Below are positions 26,885 to 38,756 of a DNA stretch of 64,000 bases, piece by piece. The notes under the pieces were generated by a model, which had not been told where the DNA came from, made no database searches, and saw only the letters and a list, made by a program, of their open reading frames with translations. Made by a program: the position numbers and the translations under genes. Every line of letters begins with the position of its first letter. The first letter of the stretch is position 1. This DNA comes from Liolophura sinensis (taxonomy: Eukaryota; Mollusca; Polyplacophora; Chitonida; Chitonidae). The stretch is taken from assembly GCF_032854445.1 (NCBI RefSeq), contig NC_088303.1, positions 34,789,501 to 34,853,500 on the forward strand, read 5' to 3'.

Positions 26885-28003
26885 TGATACAATGTCCATG
26901 CTATTGTGTACCTGTGACATGTATTATCGATAGCCTTTTATACATCTGATACAATGTCCATGCTATTGTGTACCTGTGACATGTATTATCGATAGCCTTT
27001 TATACATCTGATACAATGTCCATGCTATTGTGTACCTGTGACATGTATTATCGATAGCCTTTTATACATCTGATACAATGTCCATGTTATTGTGTACCTG
27101 TGACATGTAGTATCGATAACCGTATATACATCTGATACAATATCCATGCTATTGTGTACCTGTGACATGTATTATCGACAACCGTATATACATCCGATAC
27201 AATGTCCATGCTATTGTGTACCTGTGACATGTATTATCGATAACCTTATATACATCTGATACAATGTCCATGTTATTGTGTACCTGTGACATGTAGTATC
27301 GATAACCGTATATACATCTGATACAATATCCATGCTATTGTGTACCTGTGACATGTATTATCGACAACCGCATATACATCCGATACAATGTCCATGCTAT
27401 TGTGTACCAGTGACATGTATTATCGATAACCTTATATACATCTGATACAATATCCATGCTATTGTGTACCTGTGACATGTATTATCGACAACCGTATATA
27501 CATCCGATACAACGTCCATGCTATTGTGTACCTGTGACATGTAGTATCGATAACCGTATATACATCTGGTACAATGTCCATGCTACTGTGTACCTGTGAC
27601 ATGTATCATCGATAACCTTATATACATCTGATACAATGTCCATGTTATTGTGTACCTGTGACATGTAGTATCGATAACCGTATATACATCTGATACAATA
27701 TCCATGCTATTGTGTACCTGTGACATGTATTATCGACAACCGCATATACATCCGATACAATGTCCATGCTATTGTGTACCAGTGACATGTATTATCGATA
27801 ACCGTATATACATCTGATACAATGTCCACGCTATTGTGTACCTGTGACATGTATTATCGATAATCTTATATGCAGCTGTGATACAATGTCCATGCTATTG
27901 TGTACTTGTGACATGTATTATCGATAACCCTATATACAGCTGTGATACAATGTCCATGCTATTGTGTACCTGTGACATGTATTATCGATAACCTTATATA
28001 AAT
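26885..28003. repeat. 62-bp satellite array, 18 copies, with a 186-bp higher-order pattern
   Basis: The unit runs GATACAATGTCCATGCTATT ... TATCGATAACC ... TATACATC, and successive copies start 62 bp apart (26885, 26947, 27009). Copies 1-3 appear identical. Copies 4-6, 7-9 and 13-15 repeat the same order of three variants: one with GTTATTG and TAGTATCG, one with ATATCC and GACAACC, one starting CGATACA. Each unit contains the palindromic core TATCGATA or a one-base variant. Intergenic, no coding potential. Confidence 0.95.
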
Positions 28004-28085
28004 ATTATCTCGATAATCTCATGCATCTTAGAAACATCTAATAAAACATCTTTTTACCTGTTTCTTACTCCTGTGTCGATCGTAC

Positions 28086-28240
28086 ATGGGAAGCTCTGCC
28101 ATCAACCTGCGGATGGTCGTGAGTTTCGCATGGGCTCTATACCCGGTTGCCTCTCACCGTAATGCTGGCCGCCGTCGTATAAGTGAAATATTTCTCAGTA
28201 CGGTAAAAAAATGCAATCATATGAATAGATGAATAAATGT
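28086..28240 (+). mobile_element. Main-family SINE, 5'-truncated
   Basis: Starts in the body ('AACCTGCGGATGGTCGTG') and keeps 'AATGCTGGCCGCCGTCGTAT' and the AT-rich tail. Plus orientation, just after the satellite. Confidence 0.8.
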
Positions 28241-28989
28241 TTCTTCTGTGTCAGTTCAAGCTGAGCACAGGGCGTCATAGTGATGGGCTACGTCTATTAT
28301 GCGTCATTCATGGTCATGGCTATCTCATTTCTGACTCTGACGTGACCAAACGAAATGTGAAACTTCCGCATTCTTCTGTTGTGAATGGGGCGAGTTTCGA
28401 TCTCTTTTCAGAACTGTTCTCATAAAAACTGTCTGATCGTGGAGAATAACGATTTGTGAAATGAAACCACGAGCTTCGAAGAATCTTTAACACTGTCAAA
28501 GGATGTCTCACGAATGAACTTTCTTGAAAATCTAGCAATGAGCAGTGGTTGTAAGCTGGTAAAACCGCAACTTTTTGACGGCGTTCCGTCCGACATTTTA
28601 CCCTTTGCATTCCTAAGGTGAAACTTGATAGTAGGCTACCTTGGCAACCGACCTATCAAGTAGACTTTACAATCCGGCGGATCGGGCTGCTTGTCACAGT
28701 GTTGTGTGTTGTGGTGTGCGGCAGTAACTTACCTCACCAAGTACATGTCAAACTTCCTGACTTAAACAATTCATGTTATGCGAAATCAGCTTTCGACGTG
28801 AATTTAATTCAAAATGATAGGACTGACATGCACGTGAACACGAGTCTATCCGAGACCAAATCTCGCTTTGAAGGACCTTTTCGCCCTACATGACTGATAT
28901 GCTCAGTTTTACTTCTCTCACTTAGTGATTTTAATAACCTCTTGAATAACATTAACTGCATTTTTTTTTGAAAAATGATCTTCTAATCG

Positions 28990-29248
28990 AAAGTATATAC
29001 ATTTGGCCATGCCATATTTATGCCCATGGAAAAACCACCGACTTTTGACAAACTTTGCGATCACGTATGGACACCATATAGATGGAAGGCAAGTGACGTA
29101 CATGACACTGTGCAAATGGTCAAACGAGCGTCGATGACTGCTAACAGCGAGATCTACAAATTCCCTGTTCATGAATCCGCACCTCGAATGTCCTAACGGT
29201 GAAAGCGAAGCACACCATAACCACTCGGCCACGAACCGCTCCCGTCAA
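28990..29248 (-). mobile_element. SINE, second family, with Ser/Leu-type tRNA head
   Basis: On the minus strand the head reads 'CGTGGCCGAGTGGTTATGG', an A-box like that of tRNA-Ser/Leu, followed by 'GAACAGGGAATTT' as in the 43.2-kb copy. Further in it has the AAACTTTG/GTGGTTTTTCC body. The head is at the high coordinate, so orientation is minus. A clean B-box is not visible. Confidence 0.55.
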
Positions 29249-30519
29249 ATCAACCATTCATACAGTGGCCTACTTAGATGTTTACTTGTGCCATAACCTC
29301 TGTGTTTACATACTTGGCTTAAGTGAACATACAAATCTTTGCTTACTTATATCAAGAACCCCACTAGGCGAGGTGTGGTAGACGTAGTGAACCGAATACT
29401 ATGCCTCACTATTACCCTCTTACAGAATGTTACAAAACATGTAGGGCAACAAGAACTCTGGGCTAAGAATCGTGATCGTCTGAAACCCCAGGGGGAACAC
29501 ACGATCAGACGGGACAAGGTCACTGTTTGTATAATAGTACTGCTTCTTGTGCAAAACTAAAACTAAAATAAAATGCATCATATATCGTGAAAGTATACTT
29601 CCGTGGGCATCCGCCGTGGCTAATAAACGACATAAAACAGTTTCCACGCCGAATACCTATCATTTACTGTGAAATATTTTATTTGTGATGTATATTAGCA
29701 ATCTTGTTTGAGTAATAAGAAAGTTCAAACGGTGTTTAACGTTGAACTGCATGACTCGGACGTATTCCAATACTCATATATTAAACCCATACATTCTAAA
29801 AACTAATCAGTGATCTGATAAATTTAACATAACATGTTTTATGTTTTTTAAGTGATGCTAGAATCTAGACTTCTTACTACGTTGCTATTATTGACGACAT
29901 AACATCCCGTCACCACAATACAAGTATTCCGTTGGAATAACAACACACGCATATCATGCATACATAACATAACCGCTCGAAGCGAATTCTGTTACTATGT
30001 TCTGCCATCACTCAAAACGTGAGTGTATATGTATGCAAAGGAAGTCTGGTTCATGTAGACTCAGGGAAACCAGCGCATGCGCCTGACGGCATCTGCACGC
30101 GATTTACGGCTGGGACTGGATTTGAACAACTGCGCAATTTGCCAAAGGTTCCTTTCTCTCGACGAAAAACGACGCATATAACTGGGCCAGGGATGATGTA
30201 GATATTAACAGTTAAAGAAAGCATTCACATTTTCAAATTTAATTACATACCTAAAAGTTTAAAAAAACTATGAGTAAAAATCCTGGTAGATGTCTTTTCC
30301 TTTCAGTACATAAATACATTAGTAACTCTCCCCCTGATTAATAATTTCACATCTGTGTCCTTGTGTTCATTCGTCTTTATATACATTTCTTTTTCCACAA
30401 TCCACAATCCAGGATTAAGCCTGTACGTGAAAATGCAAGCGGTCTATAAACCTAGTTTTTGACCTTCGCAGTTCGTCCTTGTACATTGGAACAGTAGAGC
30501 TATATTAGTCTATGCATGG

Positions 30520-30680
30520 ATTTATTTATTTATTTGATTGGTGTTTTACGCCGTACTCAAAAATATTTCACTTATCCGACGGCGGCCAGCATTATGGTGG
30601 GAGGAAACCCACGACCATCCGCAGATTGCTGGCAGACCTTCCCACATACGGCCGGAGAGGAAGCCAGCATAAGCGGGAGT
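30520..30680 (-). mobile_element. Main-family SINE, 5'-truncated
   Basis: TTTATT tail, then 'GGTGTTTTACGCCGTACTCA', GCGGCCAGCATTATGGTGGG and GGCCGGAGAGGAAGCCAGC. A short body segment is missing after the GGAGGAAACC part. Confidence 0.85.
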
Positions 30681-31172
30681 CTTTGGATGGAGGCGCATCA
30701 GATACAATGTTTGACCCATATAAACTACTCAACCACGAAGGATTATATGATTTACTTATCTTCAACAAACTAACCCACTGGCCGCATGCACTGACCTGTA
30801 AAACACTTGTTTGTTTGTCAGTCATGAATCAAGTCACTCATAGAGAAGCCAGGCTTCACTCAAGTCTCCTTACTGTTTAGTGTCCTGAATGGACAGTCAA
30901 TCTGCGCCTGAAATGTAACTACTGTTGTTAGCTCAGGTTACAACTAACGAATAACAAAACCAATCCATCATCTAATACGCAGAAGGTTCGTATTTGAGTG
31001 AAATATATCGTGTTTACCCTTATATAAAAGTAGGCCAAATTTAGATTTTTTGTACGTATCGTTTCCATCAATGCTTCCCAACAGCGCCATTGTATGTAGA
31101 CCTTTAATGCCTCTCGAAAATTCTATCCATACCTCCCAACAGTGTCATTGAATGTAGGCCTTTAATACATCT

Positions 31173-31351
31173 CACTCAAGAATATTTCACTATATGACAG
31201 CGGCCAGCATTGTTGTGGAAGAAAACCTGACAGATCCCGGGCGAAACCCACGAACATGGACTGGACTTGAACTCATAGCGACCGCACTGGTAAGAGGCAT
31301 CACTGTCATAGCGCCACACTGGCACGTAACCACCCCTGCCATACAGGCCCC
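31173..31351 (-). mobile_element. Main-family SINE, internally deleted
   Basis: Starts inside the 3' end (CACTCAAGAATATTTCACT), loses part of the body, and retains the B-box region and a decayed tRNA-like head ('CATACAGGCCC'). Minus orientation. Confidence 0.7.
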
Positions 31352-31545
31352 TGGTGGTGTCCAATGATAATTTTTGTGTTGAATTTTGTCTGTTTTGCAC
31401 GGATATATGTGAAAACTTTGTCTACGGTTATACCACTCACCGATCTATAGGCTATATATGGCGATAAAATACTATATCATATTTTGATACAACATTATAA
31501 AAATAAAAGGTAGACTGAATCTTGATTTGTTGTACAAAAAAGTAC

Positions 31546-31550
31546 AATAT

Positions 31551-31617
<67 letters not shown>

Positions 31618-31648
31618 ATATACAGTATATATATGTATATATATATTT
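31546..31648. repeat. TA dinucleotide microsatellite
   Basis: About 100 bp of nearly pure TA with a few interruptions. Open frames of Tyr/Ile repeats across it on both strands are artefacts. Confidence 0.97.
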
Positions 31649-32215
31649 CTGAGTTGAAATTGACAAATTTCCTACATAAATACAAAGGAAAATCAATGTG
31701 TTCGTGATACGTTGAGCTTTATATTAATAATACTATAGTGTGGGCGGGTTACAGAAAGGTCACAACCGCCAGTAACAGTACAAACAGCCCCGGATATATA
31801 CCAAAATGTGACCCTATGCTCGCGATATGGCGTCATGACATGGACACCAATGAGTGTGGTATAAAACAGATAATATACAGGGGCTACAGCTCTCTATATA
31901 CTGACACATGCGCTACAAAAGTCTCATCGACGGCAGAAGTAGGCTACGCCAACCTCGAGAACAACTTTTCCACATCCCTTTACAGTCTATACACTCGGAA
32001 GACATATGGCGTTGCTGGGGGTGATGTTGTTGTTCATATCAATGAGTACTAAAATTTAATAAATAGATTAACCTACTGATGATCTCAACATACATAACCT
32101 TCTTGTGGCACGTCTGTTTGGGCTAATAAACTAGGTTAGACCTAGCCAATCCTTTCCGCTCAACTTTCTGCAGCACTCGTGTCCTGGATCGTAGTTTTGC
32201 CCAAGCCATACATTC

Positions 32216-32422
32216 ATTTTATTTATCTATTTATTTATTTGATTGGTGTTTTACGCCATACTCAAGAATATTTCACTTATACGACGGTGGCCAGCATTAA
32301 AGTGGGTGGAAACCGAGCAGAGCCCGGAGGAACACACGACCATCTGCAAGTAGCTCGCAAACCTTCCCATGTATGGCCGGACAGAAAGCCGGCATGCATG
32401 AGCTGGACCTAGGAGCCTCTCA
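32216..32422 (-). mobile_element. Main-family SINE beyond the 3' end of the KH gene
   Basis: The TTTATT tail at the low end leads into 'GGTGTTTTACGCCATACTCA' and the body with an altered GGCCGGACAGAAAGCC segment; the head is missing. It lies about 225-430 bp beyond the KH stop codon, in the same orientation as the gene, so its AATAAA repeats could act as a polyadenylation signal. Confidence 0.8.
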
Positions 32423-32646
32423 TACCATACATACAAGCTACTGATCTACCCACATACCCTGTATTATGGCAGGGTGGGACATCATAAACACAGTTTTGAT
32501 ACAAACATACAACAGATATAAGCACTAAAACGCAAGCCAGCACGAGCAGGCTGGCAGGAGATCCGAGCTCTGCGATGGCCCTGCACATCTGAGCGCGCTC
32601 TTTAAAAATCAGCACTTATCATGTATTGTTTTCACATCTTACATCC

Positions 32647-35600
32647 TTAGAGTTTGAAGTCTTGCAGAAGTTCCGTAGCATCCTGTAGAAGAGACGATTT
32701 CGACTCCTTCGGCGAGTTCAGGCTACTCTTGCCGTGACGTTTTTGTGTGGGCCGATAGTTATGGACTGAATTGGAACATCTGTAAAAGAAGATTCATTTG
32801 TTTTTCTTAACTTCCTATATCATATATTAAGATTATTTTGCTTACAGGCTCAATATATTCAACTAACTTTACAAACCAGAAGGGCAATGGCCTGCTTGGC
32901 GGGAAACCGTGTACCAAACCATCAACCAGGAGAACTGAAAGAAGCCAGTTTACGGTAGCAGGAATTTTACACGAAGTGGTGTCCGAAAATACGCTGCTGC
33001 CTGTACTGTGACTGTGAGTGTAAGGACGTGGTGAGAACCTGTCACGGCACCATAAAAATGAAGACTGGAGAGGCCTGCTGCAAGGGTATGGGGCAGCTAC
33101 AAGATGGTCAGGCTGCTACAAAGAGCTCTCTGTCACGATATCAAACTGCTCCAAGGGGAGCTACGAGAGGATCAGGCTGCTGCGAGGGGATCGCTCTACT
33201 ACGAGAATATGGCCCCGTTACATATATCCCAGGATCGTGCGGCCTCAAGTAAATAGGTCTGCTACGAAAAGATCTGGCTGTTGCAGCCTACAGAGGAACG
33301 TGCTGTTACATGGGGAACGCACTGTTACAAGGAACCAAAAAAACGACTCCATTGATAAGGGACAAAACTGCACAGGTTGTTAAGATGAAACAATTTTATA
33401 CATCAATCAACATGCTACCTGTCTTGACCAAAATCTTTAAGATCAATACATCCACGCAATAGATATATACTATATGAGTAGAAATGAAACTTGTCGTTTT
33501 ATCTGCACAAATTTATGTCTGAAATAATTTAGTGAATGGTCACATTACACACAGGTCGATTCCTTGTTGATTTGTTTGTCGTTGGCTCAGCTCTATATAC
33601 ATTTATGAGCACACAAAGGCAAACAGACGGTTACTAACCCAGTCATCTTGTGATCATTATGGGATGGATGGTGGTCAGTAGAGCTCTTCCCACAACAACT
33701 CCACTCTTCATCAACTGTACAAGGATGTAAAAACACAAAGAGAGAATTTGACAGCTGATCGATTCCGCTATCAATATCAACAATATCACTAAAGAAGATT
33801 GATATTTTGCAGACAGAATACAGAATATATACAAAAATACAATTCTTTTTATCTATTAAAGCATGTTAAAGATAGCTCGGTAGAGCTGTGATTACGTATA
33901 CTATCACAGCTCTGTGTTGTTTCATAAGGTTACCTTGAACACCTCTGTACTTCCCTTGCTGGCTTCACAATACTACTGCAGGGCACCAAAAAAATTGTCT
34001 GTCCATAGTCACCCTCGACTCAGCTATCAATTCCAGGCAGGTGTTCCCATATGTCATCAACAGTAAACCAGCACAAGCAGGAAACTATTGTGGAAACTGG
34101 ATAAATTCCTACTCTACCTTCCATGTTTGAGTGCGTACTCCTCACAGCCCATACAAGGGAGATAACTACTGACACTTCTACCATATTGTGTAGATTAAAC
34201 TTTTCTACAATTTTGTTGATTTGAGAAATGTTTTTAGTCATCAGTGTTGATTATGGTTCCCTCTAGGTCACTACTGGTGAGACTGATCCTAAACCATTAG
34301 CAAGAATGCATGTCAAAAGGTCTAACTTGCCCTAATAGTGGCAGTGGTAATTGTATACATGATTCCCCTCACTGTGAGGAGTATGCAGTTGTATACTGAA
34401 GCCAGCATAGGACGTGTAGAGGTGTTCAAGGTAAGCTTATGAAACAAGACAGAGCAGTGATAGTACAGGTAATCACAGCCCTATAGAGTTAGATAAACAC
34501 CAAGAGTCATTTCGCAAACAATAGGATTCAATTTTCAGTTCAAGTCAGTATTTCACTGTCGTTATATTGCCAGAACTGTAGAATGTTCCATGTGCTGTTG
34601 TCTGGCATTTAAACGATAATGTTTTGCCTCATAAGAGGACGTCAGTGTTGCTGTTGTTGGATGGTGGCATGGGAGCATTTAACCGCGCATGCGTCACAGC
34701 TTGCGACAGAATGTCGGTCTATATTTCTTGTTTACTGAATGTCTACCCACTGAGGTATATATGTACCTCCATTGTCTACCATGGTTATGTCTCACAATGG
34801 GAGTTTTACCAATAAAGCCAGGATGAAACTTGCAGGCTCCTTCCTTCATCTCTGTGGCAGCAAATGTCCCCAGGCAGTTAAGGCACCTGCTACCTTCAGC
34901 CAACGCTCGATGTCCTTTTATCTTTGTCCCCGAGTTGTGCCTTTAGAGGAGTAACAACAACAACAAAGACATTCTCAGCAACACCTTTTTGTCAACTCGA
35001 CATGTGCATGGTTTTCTCATTACACAACTGTTAAAGAGATCCAAAGGAAATAAGCCCACACTAACGGCTTGTAGAGCCTAATGAGTGGATGATGCTCATG
35101 TGGCGGTTTGCGCGCTGCAGTGTTCATTAAAAACCACTTGACTTCCACCAATATGTTATGCATATCTGCACATCACATGGTGGAAAATTCATCAGTAACC
35201 TGTCAAGGACCGGGGGTTTTCGCTGCCAGTAGTGTAGATTCCTTCACCGTTAACACATGCAAAATTCTTGGGCATGGTGTTAAACACTAATTAAATTGAC
35301 CTCGCCATCTAGACTTGGTCTACTATCAGAAGAAATGTGGATGTTCAGCACTGAGACCCAGACTACCTCATGGTTGAAAACGAAAGTTACAAATCTGATA
35401 CTTGGACTTGACGAACTAAATCTTAGTACATGCAGTAACATATGTAAATGCATCATTTATGGTATATTACAAAGGATGATCTAATGAAGAAATTATTTTA
35501 TCCACTGCCAAGCATGACTGAAAAATCCATTTTTAGGTCTCCCGGGTTTGCGAAAATTTATATTTTGTATACTGATACTTACATTTTATGCTGCTGAGTT

Positions 35601-38426
35601 CTTTTCCTATGATATTCAGCCTTGTTCAGATTCTTGATATCCTGGAAACCTGCAGAAAACACAGCCGAATACAGTCCAGTTCTGAATACAAAATCTACAG
35701 TGAAATAAATTCAATATTGATCACCCTTAGCATATTTAAATTAATATATTGATAGTCAGGACTTGGATCTCTGCAGACAGGGAGTTTCATAACAGTCCTG
35801 AACAGTTAATGTACAGGGTGTCCCAGAAATCGTGCACCATCCAGGTTGAGGTTGAATGCTTGAGCGATGTGTTGCCCCATCTCTTCCAAACATAAAAACC
35901 AATTCAACTCTTCTTGTACTGTTAGTTTATTAGCCATAATTAACTCTGCAAGAGAGAAAAAAAAAATTAAAATCAGAATTAAATCTGAAACACAGAAAAA
36001 ACATGAAAATCAGGATGGTGCAGAACTTCTGGGACACCCAGTACATTCACAGGGCCGGCGGAATGTTAAGGAATTTGAGTGAGGGGCGTGGCAGCTTCTG
36101 TATATCGTTTTCCCTAAGCTGAGGATTGTCATTACGAAATAAAATCACGAAGTGTCACTTTGTAGGGTTTTAATGTGGAACGACTCTCTATGAACTTTCA
36201 AGATTTAAAACAGAACTGTAAGGTATAAACAACCTATGGGAGAATTCAAGCTAAAATTTACAAAAATGTGAAAAGGTAAGAGTTGCTGAGGCTGAAATGT
36301 GGAATGACTTTCTAGAATATGTTTACATTCTCTATAACTTTATAAAGTTTCAAACAGAATGTTACATGAAGGCTACAAGCATTTTATAGGAACATTATGC
36401 ATACAGAAACTCAACAATTCTTACATACTAGTACATTTTCATAGTTGCAAATATGTTCATTTTCTGTATTTCCACCTTAGGGATGATAAATATTTTGGTC
36501 AGCCATGAATTACCTCCCTTCGCCTGAGACTGCTCATGGTTCTTCCTTTTTTCACGAGCCAGTAAAGAGGACAAGCGCTTTTTATTCCTTAAATCATCGT
36601 AGTCTCTCACCTGAAATAATTCAGTTCTTCTGAATTTGGGAATCTGGGTAAAAAGTGTTCTTTAATAAAATAAGCTTAATAAAGTGTGGGCATAGTGCAC
36701 TAAAGTTAAAACTAAACTTAAGTTTCTGTTTAGGTACTTGAAATGAATCGCAAACTTACTATACTAATACATATTAAATCTAAAAAAGGGGGGCATGTTA
36801 CAGTTTTTTTATAAAATGTCAGAATAACTTTGCAAAAAACATGTACTGAAATTCATTCAGTCCGTCCATGTCATAAGACATTGGAACATGCCTCCACACA
36901 GAATGTTAACATAATAAATTAAATGGTTTTGTCATTTTGAAATAGGACAAAAATTACGATGAAAACCGTTTAAACGTACTCGTTGCTCATGTATTTTTCG
37001 TTTTTCTGTGACTTTCCTTGCTCTTTCCCTCAGTAAGGTTCTGGCCATATCTAAATTTGCCACAGAACCACTTTCAATTCGAATCATTATGTGCTGAGCA
37101 TCAGAAATCATTTCACGACCCTGTAGCTTTATGCTACACTCTGTTTTCTTCCTGATTTCCTGAAAACCCTGTCCACATTTTCCAATTAAAAAACCAATGT
37201 AGTCCCATGGAAGGTTTAGCGCCAGGACAGTTGTCAGCTTGTCATTTTTCGAATTTGTACGACATGTGGGATATGTCTGATCAAACTCTGAGTTGACTAT
37301 CTTTGCCAGCATGACAACCAGTCTTTTCAATCCATCTTGATTCACAATTTCAAGGGACTTAAAACTATCCAGTAAGACTTTCGCAGAATGACTAGAAAAA
37401 ATATTTTCTTTGTCCAGTCGGCCTTGTCCAGGATCCAACAATTTTTGGACTTGAGTGTATGACTTGGAGAATTCATGGTCAATGAAGTCACAATCTGTAA
37501 AAAAAAAAAAAAAAAATAATGATAATAATAAATAAATAAAAGTCAGAATTAAGGATATATAATACGGTAAATTCCATATGGCACTATATTAAATCTCTTA
37601 CATTTTTTGGTAATGTTTAAATACAGCTTTCTAAGTCAGAAAAGACGACTGGGAGTAAGGTGAATTAAAATTAAATAAAAATTTATTTTTTCACCATAAC
37701 AATGGTTATAGCCATTTTATTCTTATATTTAACATATCCTGACTTTAGGTGTTTAGAAATCCCTTTCATATACATGTACATTACAAACCTCATAAATTTA
37801 TTTGTGGACTCAAATTGTTTAAGGGCCTTGCCATCCAACCCATCTGACAAGTTCTCCAGTAAGGCGTAAGCTTAGCCATGAAGTCGTGTGTTCGAATCCC
37901 GCTTATGCCGTTTTGGCTAAGTCTTTGTCATTTAGGCGATTGCCTTACTGGCTTTGGATGTTTCCTCTTGTCGATCTCTTTCCAATTTCTTTTCCCTTGT
38001 CACCATCAAATAATTAGTTATTCTCGATTGTGGCGCATAATCCACTTATTCGTATGCTTAATTTAGACCTATACGATGGTGGGAGGAACTTGAAAGCCGG
38101 AAAGAGCCCGGTAGACACCCATGATACGGAGAGGAAGTCAGCATGATCTGACCGCGACCGAATTCGTGAGAGGCTCCTAAATTAATGTGCTGCGCTGGCA
38201 AAGCTTTACCACACGGACGCCTTTACCCCTAGTACTAATATTGAAAATACAAAAATATGAATAAATGCTAACCTTGCGCTGACTGGTCTTTGTTTTGACA
38301 GGTACACAGAATCCCGCCGATCCTGGCTGACTGAGAGTGTGTCAATTTCCCGGCTCTCCTCAGCTGATTGAGGACAAACTCAAGTCGACATCTAAAGCGA
38401 CTTCCATGCTTCAAACAGTTCTCCAT
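32647..38426 (-). CDS. KH-like domain protein of unknown function, 5 coding exons, 321 aa
   Basis: Coding exons on the minus strand are 38426-38273, 37494-36980, 36610-36514, 35649-35583 and 32779-32647 (TAA). Phases 1, 0, 1 and 2 all close at GT-AG sites. The ATG at 38426 is the first in-frame Met after an in-frame stop, has a good context (ATCATGG), and lies 3' of a plausible 5' UTR acceptor at 38478-38479. Residues about 138-205 look like a KH RNA-binding fold: hydrophobic strand, then G156-K-C-G159 in the loop, then FQEIRKKTECSIKL. Residues 1-137 are mostly helical with no family I recognise. The C-terminal 120 residues are very basic and polar (for example KRLSSLLAREKRK), fitting nucleic-acid binding or nuclear location. 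I do not recognise the protein. RNA binding is inferred from the KH-like pattern only. The least certain junctions are the GTTAGC donor at 38272 and exon 3. Confidence 0.7.
33873..34491. mobile_element. Foldback element (long inverted repeat) 2
   Basis: The arm at about 33873-33975 is matched in reverse complement by about 34391-34491. Shared words include 'GGCTGTGATTAC', 'TACTATCAC', 'TTGTTTCATAAG', 'TTACCTTGAACACCTCT' and 'TGCTGGCTTCA'. Loop of about 415 bp, no coding potential. Lies in the 35582-32780 intron of the KH gene. Confidence 0.8.
35170..35297 (+). mobile_element. SINE-like fragment, second family
   Basis: The 3' portion has 'GGGCATGGTGTTAAACACTA' followed by ATTAAAT, similar to other SINE ends here. 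The body is diverged. Confidence 0.4.
35814..36041. mobile_element. Tc1/mariner-type MITE with TA target duplication
   Basis: Terminal inverted repeats of about 30 bp begin CAGGGTGTCCCAGAAATCGT on the left and, on the opposite strand, CTGGGTGTCCCAGAAGTTCT on the right, each continuing to GCACCATCC. TA dinucleotides flank the element at 35812-35813 and 36042-36043. The interior is AT-rich, 228 bp overall, with no transposase. The 'GGGTGTCCCAGAA' terminus is typical of mariner-like elements. Sits in the third intron of the KH gene. Confidence 0.88.
37499..37517. repeat. Poly-A tract (poly-T on the KH gene strand)
   Basis: On the KH gene strand this T run forms an exceptionally strong polypyrimidine tract just before the exon 2 acceptor at 37495-37496. 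Confidence 0.9.
38060..38222 (-). mobile_element. Main-family SINE, degraded, tail deleted
   Basis: Contains 'GATGGTGGGAGGAAC', 'GAGAGGAAGTCAGCATGA', 'GTGAGAGGCTCCTAA' and 'ATGTGCTGCGCTGGC' in family order, with internal deletions. Ends just before KH exon 1. Confidence 0.65.
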
Positions 38427-38756
38427 GATTTCTGTCACAGCGATCGGTCCCTCCTTTTAACAACAACACCTGTATGCCTGAAAGATGGAAGCCTAGCTGT
38501 AAGCGTACAAGTGTATGTCCATGGTTTTACCACAGTACAGAGCTCTAAACTCGCTTAGAAGGCTTTTTTAGGCGTGTATATCACATCATGGTGACATAGT
38601 ACCTGATATATTTATCAATTTCCGCATGGTGACGACTTGAAGATTGCACCACATTGCAAAGCCATAAACAAACAATACCATGTGCTGCTTGTTCTCAGGG
38701 AGCAGTCATTGTTCTGATGACATCCTGACCCCGACTAGGTCACTTGCCGCTCAGCA

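Larger units (their letters stand above)
25579..32646. other. Spacer between the convergent SLC10 (+) and KH (-) genes
   Basis: Both genes end here, so this stretch contains two 3' UTRs. An AATAAA at 26411-26416 is the nearest clear + strand polyadenylation signal for SLC10. The rest holds the 62-bp satellite (26885-28003), SINE copies (28086-28240, 28990-29248, 30520-30680, 31173-31351, 32216-32422) and a TA run (31546-31648). No further gene was seen. Confidence 0.7.
32780..38272 (-). other. Introns of the KH-domain gene
   Basis: Introns are 38272-37495, 36979-36611, 36513-35650 and 35582-32780. The 35582-32780 intron contains a foldback repeat; the 36513-35650 intron contains a mariner-type MITE; the 38272-37495 intron contains a poly-A/T tract at its 3' end (37499-37517) and a degraded SINE (38060-38222). 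The stretch 33040-33310 has loosely repeated 'GGCTGCTAC/GAGG' words without a recognised protein. Confidence 0.65.

Noticed and set aside
26885-28003. Regular 62-bp spacing resembling a CRISPR array
   Set aside because: The whole unit is conserved with no unique spacers, and the genome is clearly eukaryotic. It is a satellite.
31452-31707. Tyr/Ile-repeat open frames
   Set aside because: Translations of the TA microsatellite on both strands.
33028-33252. Cys/Gly-rich 74-codon open frame
   Set aside because: It arises from loosely repeated GGCTGCTAC-like words in a KH-gene intron on the opposite strand and has no splice context.
36932-36979. KH exon 2 read through to the stop at 36932
   Set aside because: A GTACGT donor at 36979 joins in phase to three more exons that close all phases. 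The read-through form may still exist as an alternative end.
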